Shown here: one piece after another, positions 59,168-64,000 of the stretch | Numbering within the stretch: the first letter of the stretch is position 1 | Layout of the letters: each line of letters opens with the position of its first letter | Notes under the pieces: generated by a model | Seen by the model: the letters and a program-made list of their open reading frames with translations, nothing else | Databases searched by the model: none | Told to the model about the DNA's origin: nothing | Position numbers and translations under genes: made by a program | NCBI RefSeq assembly: GCF_023073715.1 | Contig: NZ_JADPKA010000083.1 | Span: 310,001-374,000, forward strand | Reading direction: 5' to 3' | Length of the DNA stretch: 64,000 bases | Origin: Bradyrhizobium sp. 164 | Lineage (GTDB): Bacteria; Pseudomonadota; Alphaproteobacteria; Rhizobiales; Xanthobacteraceae

Positions 59168-59579
59168 CGCCGTGGAATCTGAACCAGCATCACTACAGGT
59201 TCGGCGTACGGCACTGTTCCGGTGTGGCGCAAACTCAACGACAGTCGTCGCATCTCGATTGTCACGCGATCCGGTCGCCTTCACATCGCGCCGACGCGCA
59301 GGCCGCTGACATCACGACTGCGTGAGACGACAGCATGCCGCCCGTCATATCCCGGCACTTCGCGAGCAAAGCGAGCCGATTCGACGCGAATGAGCTCTCC
59401 TTTACGTGCTGGCCCGTCATTCGCGCAGACGTTGCATGCACGCGGGACAGGCTCGGCTTATTGCCCAGCCGACAGAGAGATGAGCAACATATCTTTTTAG
59501 GTCAAGTGTTGACCTGTTTGCCGGTCTGTTGTCCGGCGCAATCGCAAGCGCGGCTGAGAGAACCAGAACAAGAACAACA
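59168..59579. promoter_or_regulatory. intergenic region with a candidate operator (59500-59514)
   Basis: This stretch of about 410 bases has no supported gene. GGTCAA-GTG-TTGACC (59500-59514) is a perfect palindrome after an A/T-rich ATATCTTTTTAG run. It lies 66 bases before the HTH/cysteine-cluster gene and includes a -35-like TTGACC. It is a candidate operator for that gene, perhaps autoregulated. Confidence 0.4.
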
Positions 59580-60398
59580 ATGGATCAGGCGATGCTGAGC
59601 GTCGTCCGCGCGGTCGAGGCAGGCGCGACGACGATGAAGGGCGTGATCGACGCAACCGGACTGTCCCGTCTCAAGATCGAGCGGGCGTTGACCGCACTGG
59701 AGAAGCAGAAGCTGCTGGTGCGCGACGGCCAGGGCTTTCGCGCGACCGGCCTACCGAGGGCGGCGCGCCCTGCCCGGCAATGCGGATCGTGCAACGCCTG
59801 CTGCGATATCCTCGAAGTCGCCGGCGTCGACAAGCCGGTGAACCAGCTCTGCAAACATTGGCAGGCCGGCACCGGATGCACCATCTACGATCGCCGCCCG
59901 CAAATGTGCCGGTCGTTCGTCTGTGCCTGGCTGCAGGGCCATCTCGACGACGACTGGTTTCCGGCGAAGTCGGGCATCGTGGTGCATTTCAGCCAGGACG
60001 CCGTCAACGTCACGGTGGACGACGATTGTCCCGACCGCTGGCGCGAGGAGCCGTATTTCAGCAAGCTTGCCGAATGGTCGCTGAACGGCGTCAGGCGGAT
60101 CGGAAACCGCGGCTATGCGACCCTCGTCGTGTCCGGCACCGAGCGGTTCCTGCTGCTCGGACGCACCATTGTTCCGGATCCGACGCTGTTCGGCACCGCG
60201 TTCCTTCCGCTCACCGCCGACACCTTCCGATTCTGGCGGGCGACGTCGCCCGAGCATTTGCAGCGGCTGCATGAGCGCATCGCCGAGATCGACCGGATCA
60301 GGCAGGAATTCGGCTCCTGCGCCATTCCCGAGAACGAGGACGACGATCCGCATCCGCCCTATCGGCCCGCACTTTTACGGTTGTCGCATCACGCCTGA
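59580..60398 (+). CDS. HTH plus YkgJ-type cysteine-cluster protein
   Basis: A 272-residue protein joining a winged-helix-like N-terminus (about 1-50; MKGVIDATGLSRLKIERALT) to a YkgJ-type (UPF0153/CxxCxxxCC) domain. The cysteines are C68, C71, C74 and C75 in QCGSCNACCD, then QLCKHW, GCTIYDRRPQMC and SFVCAW. Such clusters bind zinc or an iron-sulfur centre; the family function is unknown. I use the ATG at 59580; a start at 59529 would add 17 polar residues. A HerA-like ATPase gene follows. Confidence 0.8.
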   Translation: MDQAMLSVVRAVEAGATTMKGVIDATGLSRLKIERALTALEKQKLLVRDGQGFRATGLPRAARPARQCGSCNACCDILEVAGVDKPVNQLCKHWQAGTGCTIYDRRPQMCRSFVCAWLQGHLDDDWFPAKSGIVVHFSQDAVNVTVDDDCPDRWREEPYFSKLAEWSLNGVRRIGNRGYATLVVSGTERFLLLGRTIVPDPTLFGTAFLPLTADTFRFWRATSPEHLQRLHERIAEIDRIRQEFGSCAIPENEDDDPHPPYRPALLRLSHHA

Positions 60399-60502
60399 AC
60401 TCCGCCGTGGGCAACGCGGCCTGATTCGCGCGGTAGCGCTCGACGCGCCCCGGCGGGGTTGATAAGCCCCTGTCCGCGAATGAGGGGACTTGAGTCGGGG
60501 AC

Positions 60503-62017
60503 ATGACGGTTGCGATCGAGATGGGGCAGACCACGGCAGGCGCCGCGGCGGCCATGGACCTCGAGGAGCTGCTGGCGACCCGCCTCCTGGTTCAAGGCAA
60601 TTCGGGCTCCGGCAAATCACATCTGTTGCGGCGGCTCTTGGAACAGAGCGCGCCCTGGGTGCAGCAGGCCATTATCGATCCCGAGGGCGACTTCGTCACG
60701 CTGGCCGATCGCTTCGGCCATCTGGTGATCGAGGCCGAAGATCACACCGAGCGCGGCCTTCAGGTCGCCGGCGAGCGCGCGCGGTTGCATCGTGTCTCCA
60801 CCGTGCTCAATCTCGAGGGGCTCGATGCCGAGAACCAGATGCGGCGCGCCGCGGCGTTCCTCGGCGGGCTGTTCGACGTCAATCGTGACCATTGGTACCC
60901 GATGCTGGTGGTTGTCGACGAGGCACAGCTGTTTGCGCCGGCGGTTGCGGGCGAGGTCTCGGACGAAGCGCGCAAACTGTCGCTCGGCGCGATGACCAAT
61001 CTGATGTGCCGCGGCCGCAAGCGCGGGCTCGCCGGCATCATCGCGACCCAGCGGCTGGCGAAGCTTGCCAAGAACGTCGCGGCGGAAGCCTCCAACTTCC
61101 TGATGGGCCGGACCTTCCTCGACATCGACATGGCGCGCGCCGCCGACCTGCTCGGCATGGAGCGGCGGCAGGCCGAAGCTTTTCGCGATCTCGAGCGTGG
61201 CCAGTTCATGGCGCTGGGACCTGCGCTATCGCGCCGTCCCCTGCGTTTGAACATCGGCCCGACCGCTACCTGCCCGCGCAATTCCACGCCGCGGCTGATG
61301 CCGCTGCCGGAAGCGATGCTGGAAGACGCGCGCGCCGTGATCCTGGCCGCGCCGCCGCCCGACGCCAGCCGGCCGCAGCGCCGGCCGGCGCCGGATCTGC
61401 TCGAGCAGCTCCGCGCCGCGAAAGCGGCAGCTACGCCGGAATCGCGCACGGAGCCGATCGAGCTGCCGGTCAGCGCTGAAGAGCTCGCTGAACGGCGCGA
61501 GCGCGTGGATCGTACCCTTCGTGCCGTGCTCGCCGGGCCCGATGCCGGCTTCCGCGCCATCGGCGTGCTCTATCAGGAATTCGTGGTCCGCTGCCGCATC
61601 GAGGGGCTCGGCGCGGCGGTGCCTGATCTCAACGAATTCCGCCGCATGCTGACGCACGCGCGCGCCGGGCTCGGCACCGATTTGGCTGAGGACGACGCCT
61701 GGCAGGACGTGTCGCTGCGCGCCTCGATCCTGCCCGACGACATGCAGGGCGTGTTCATGATGATCGCGAGGGCGGCGAAGGAAGGCTGGCCGTGTCCCGG
61801 CGATGCCGCGATCGCGCGCGCCTATGGCTCGCATTCACTGCGCCGCGCGCAGCGCCTGCTCAGCTATATGGAGGAACAAGGCCTGATCGTCTGCCAGCTC
61901 GACGGCGCCGGACGCCGGATCGTGACGCTGGTGGAGCTCGCCTGGGCGACGGCGCCGGGCAATCCCAACGGCGATGATTTGCCGGCGGCGCCGGCGCAAA
62001 CCGCGGCCGCGCTCTAA
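60503..62017 (+). CDS. HerA-like ATP-binding protein (DUF87-type)
   Basis: A 504-residue P-loop ATPase with Walker A GNSGSGKSH (32-40), Walker B MLVVVDEAQ (near 134-142) and a later MCRGRKRGLAGIIATQRL sensor region, as in HerA/FtsK-superfamily pumping ATPases. The C-terminal third (about 290-500) is charged and ends in a winged-helix-like MEEQGLIVCQLDGAGRRIVT. HerA proteins act in DNA end processing or mobile-element functions, but no NurA nuclease is adjacent. It follows the HTH/cysteine-cluster gene by 104 bases; its role is unknown. Confidence 0.85.
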   Translation: MTVAIEMGQTTAGAAAAMDLEELLATRLLVQGNSGSGKSHLLRRLLEQSAPWVQQAIIDPEGDFVTLADRFGHLVIEAEDHTERGLQVAGERARLHRVSTVLNLEGLDAENQMRRAAAFLGGLFDVNRDHWYPMLVVVDEAQLFAPAVAGEVSDEARKLSLGAMTNLMCRGRKRGLAGIIATQRLAKLAKNVAAEASNFLMGRTFLDIDMARAADLLGMERRQAEAFRDLERGQFMALGPALSRRPLRLNIGPTATCPRNSTPRLMPLPEAMLEDARAVILAAPPPDASRPQRRPAPDLLEQLRAAKAAATPESRTEPIELPVSAEELAERRERVDRTLRAVLAGPDAGFRAIGVLYQEFVVRCRIEGLGAAVPDLNEFRRMLTHARAGLGTDLAEDDAWQDVSLRASILPDDMQGVFMMIARAAKEGWPCPGDAAIARAYGSHSLRRAQRLLSYMEEQGLIVCQLDGAGRRIVTLVELAWATAPGNPNGDDLPAAPAQTAAAL

Positions 62018-62024
62018 GCCCGGA

Positions 62025-63107
62025 TTAGCGTCTCATCACCGACGCTGCCTCGGCCGCATCGAAGCCGCGCGCCGCATTGCGCCCGTCCTCCGCGAACATG
62101 CGGCGATAGAGCAAAGCGGAGACGAGCCAGGCGACCGCGAACAGCGCGATCACGACGAAGCCGACATTCGCCAGCGACTCGTTGAGACCATCGACCACCG
62201 CCCACACGCGGCCGGACAAGCCGAGACGATCGCTGATCAGGCCAAGCGCTTCGATGCCGCCGATCAACAGTGCGATCGCGACCGAAGCCCCCGTGATCGT
62301 GAGATTGTACCAGAGCTTGCGCAAGGGATCGACGAAGGCCCAGCGATAGGCACTCACCATCAGCGTGGAGTCGGCAGTGTCGACCAACGCCATGCCGGCG
62401 GCGAACAGCGCCGGGAAGACCAGGACATCGGCGAGCGAGGTACCACGCGCGGCTTCGCTGGCGGAAATGCTGAGCAGGCCGATCTCGGTCGCGGTATCGA
62501 AGCCGAGGCCGAACAGAAAGCCGAGCGGATACATGTGCCAGGGTTTCGTCACCAGGCGGAACATCGGGCCAAGCAGCCGCGCCAGGATGCCGCGATTGGC
62601 GAGCAGCGCATCGAGGCCCGCGGCGTCGTGAACGCCCTGCTCGCGCGCCATGCGAAACGTCCGCCACAAGCCTGCGAAGATCGCGAGATTGATGGCCGCG
62701 ATCACGAGCAGGAACAGCGCCGAGATCGACGTGCCGATCAGGCCGCCGATTTCCTTGAGCAGGCTGTCGCCGCCAAGGCTCACCACGCCGAGCGCGAGCA
62801 GCATGGTCGCGACCACCACGACGGTGGAATGGCCCAGCGCGAAATAGAGGCCGACGCTACGCGGCGCGCCGCCCGCCTGCATCAGCTTGCGCACGACGTT
62901 ATCAATGGCGGCGATGTGGTCGGCATCGACGGCGTGGCGGAGCCCGAAGACCCAGGCCAGCAGCGCGGTCGCCATCACCGTTGGTCGGTCGCCGAACCGC
63001 GCGAAGGCCCAGGTCCACGCGGCGATGTTGGCGGCGATGAGCCCGCCGAACAGCAGCGCAGCTCCGGGCTCGACCGCCCGCAAAGACCATTTCGTCACGA
63101 CAACCAT
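62025..63107 (-). CDS. NiCoT family nickel/cobalt permease (HoxN/HupN/NixA)
   Basis: A 360-residue membrane transporter taking up Ni2+ or Co2+. The NiCoT signature RHAVDADHIAAIDN (His58, Asp61, Asp63, His64) lies in the second helix, and LGFDTATEIGLL is a second family signature. About eight helices are predicted. In rhizobia such permeases supply nickel for hydrogenase or urease, or cobalt for B12 enzymes; neither system is in the window. The ATG at 63107 is the only sensible start. It converges on the HerA-like gene. Confidence 0.93.
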   Translation of the reverse strand: MVVVTKWSLRAVEPGAALLFGGLIAANIAAWTWAFARFGDRPTVMATALLAWVFGLRHAVDADHIAAIDNVVRKLMQAGGAPRSVGLYFALGHSTVVVVATMLLALGVVSLGGDSLLKEIGGLIGTSISALFLLVIAAINLAIFAGLWRTFRMAREQGVHDAAGLDALLANRGILARLLGPMFRLVTKPWHMYPLGFLFGLGFDTATEIGLLSISASEAARGTSLADVLVFPALFAAGMALVDTADSTLMVSAYRWAFVDPLRKLWYNLTITGASVAIALLIGGIEALGLISDRLGLSGRVWAVVDGLNESLANVGFVVIALFAVAWLVSALLYRRMFAEDGRNAARGFDAAEAASVMRR

Positions 63108-63218
63108 TCCGTCCGTTGCACGCCCCGTCGCGCCACCGGTATGATATTTTCACAAGATGATCACACTGACCAGTGCAATCCCCGAGGGGCGACACGGTTC
63201 TGCAGCAGTGCTTGCAGC

Positions 63219-63329
63219 CATCCTCCGAGACGCCCGCTCGCGCGGCCCTCAGGATGAGGTCCTTGTTTTGCGACCAAGCCCTGGGTCCTCATGGTGAGGA
63301 GCCCGCCATAGCGGCCGTCTCGAACCATG
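63219..63329. repeat. mosaic of palindromic repeats
   Basis: CATCCTCCGAGACGCCCGC (63219-63237) is mirrored imperfectly by GCGGCCGTCTCGAACCATG (63311-63329). Between them are further inverted pieces (CCTCAGGATGAGG and CCTCATGGTGAGG, both self-complementary in part). It is the fifth type of dispersed palindrome in the window and fills the gap between the NiCoT gene and livF. Confidence 0.6.
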
Positions 63330-63342
63330 AGATCGGCTCGCT

Positions 63343-64000
63343 CTACGCCGCCTCGGAACCGCCCAGATAGGCGTCGCGGATGCGAGCATCGTCTTTCAGT
63401 GTCCGCGCCGGGCCGGAGAGCACGATCTTGCCGGTCTGGAGCACGTAGGCTTCATGTGCGATCTCGAGCGCAAGGCTGGCATTCTGTTCGACCATGAACA
63501 CTGAGACGCCGTCCTGGTTGATGGTACGGATCAGCTCGAGCACGCGATCGACATAGAGCGGCGACAGACCCATGGTCGGCTCGTCCATCACGATCATGCG
63601 GGGACGGCTCATCAGCGCCCGCGCCATCGCCACCATCTGCTGCTCGCCGCCGGAGAGCGAGCCGGCGCGCTGCGACAGCCGCTGGCCGAGCTTCGGGAAC
63701 AGCGTGAGCATCCTGTCGAGATCCTGGGCCACGACATCGCGGTCGTTGCGCACGAAGGCGCCCATCAGGATGTTCTCGCGCACGCTCATGTCCGCGAACA
63801 GCCGCCGCGCCTCCGGCACCGAGGCGATGCCGCGACGGACGATCTGCGGCGTGGTCAGCCCGATGAGCGAGGCACCGTCGAACGTCACATCACCGGAGCG
63901 CGGCTTCACCAAGCCCAGAATGATCTTCATCGTCGTGGACTTGCCGCTGGCATTGCCGCCGAGCAGGCAGACGATGTGACCGCGCGGGACCGATATCGAG
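63343..64000 (-). CDS. livF: ABC transporter ATP-binding protein, LivF type (5' truncated)
   Basis: The ATPase of a branched-chain amino acid-type ABC importer; the first part lies beyond the window. Visible motifs are Walker A GGNASGKSTT, the Q-loop/LivF hallmark RGIASVPEARRLFADMSVRE, signature LSGGEQQM, Walker B MIVMDEPTMGLSP and the switch His replaced by MVEQNAS as usual in LivF. The C-terminal domain ends AYLGGSEAA. The NASGKST form (Ala-Ser instead of the common Gly-Ala) is a minor variation. No binding protein is adjacent within the window. Confidence 0.93.
   Translation of the reverse strand, partial: SISVPRGHIVCLLGGNASGKSTTMKIILGLVKPRSGDVTFDGASLIGLTTPQIVRRGIASVPEARRLFADMSVRENILMGAFVRNDRDVVAQDLDRMLTLFPKLGQRLSQRAGSLSGGEQQMVAMARALMSRPRMIVMDEPTMGLSPLYVDRVLELIRTINQDGVSVFMVEQNASLALEIAHEAYVLQTGKIVLSGPARTLKDDARIRDAYLGGSEAA

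Overview
The window is high-GC alphaproteobacterial chromosome, most likely Bradyrhizobium or a close relative. Three things point there: a ROSE-type RNA thermometer in front of small heat-shock genes, GGAAC-N17-GTT promoters of the EcfG general stress response type, and many short palindromic intergenic repeats of the kind scattered through Bradyrhizobium genomes. The genus call rests on recognised families and repeat style, not on a database search. No tRNA, rRNA, CRISPR array, insertion sequence or prophage was seen.

Left part (1-15.2 kb): a tightly packed alpha-glucan/trehalose operon (3' part of trehalose synthase-maltokinase, glgB, glgX, treZ, treY), then a PHA-system protein, a DUF3309 micro-protein behind an EcfG-like promoter, and a divergent non-homologous end-joining pair (ligD and ku). 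ligD and ku share one symmetrical stretch of DNA that reads as an EcfG-type promoter on both strands.

15.2-25.7 kb: a complete kdp potassium system on the minus strand (small ORF, kdpF, small ORF, kdpA, kdpB, repeat, kdpC, kdpD, kdpE). A 155-aa hypothetical gene followed by three very small membrane-protein ORFs is divergent from it, then upp.

25.7-34.4 kb: a CoA-ester block (acyl-CoA synthetase, acyl-CoA dehydrogenase, MaoC hydratase, CitE-like lyase), an exported glycine-rich protein, a fumarylacetoacetate hydrolase-family protein with a Tat-like signal, an HtrA protease, and a heat-shock unit of two Hsp20 genes plus two small conserved genes behind an RpoH-like promoter and ROSE element.

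34.5-45.9 kb: an exported GH79-like glycoside hydrolase gene with a probable frameshift near its 3' end, a decayed transporter remnant, an ABC binding protein / FAD oxidoreductase / IclR set, and a minus-strand operon joining a ThDP enzyme, a D-amino-acid dehydrogenase, an Asp/Glu-type racemase and an SDR. A second racemase is divergent from that operon.

46-54 kb: a hexuronate/aldonate catabolic locus. gntR-dctP-dctQ-dctM-idnD-like-uxuA lies on the minus strand and uxuB is divergent, with a palindromic UxuR-like operator between gntR and uxuB. TRAP uptake, oxidation to fructuronate, reduction to mannonate and dehydration to 2-keto-3-deoxygluconate would form one pathway.

54-64 kb: mostly single housekeeping or accessory genes (NTF2-like, HAD, epimerase-like, serine hydrolase, PanE-like), an HTH/cysteine-cluster protein with a HerA-like ATPase, a NiCoT metal permease, and the start of a LivF-type ABC ATPase cut by the window edge.
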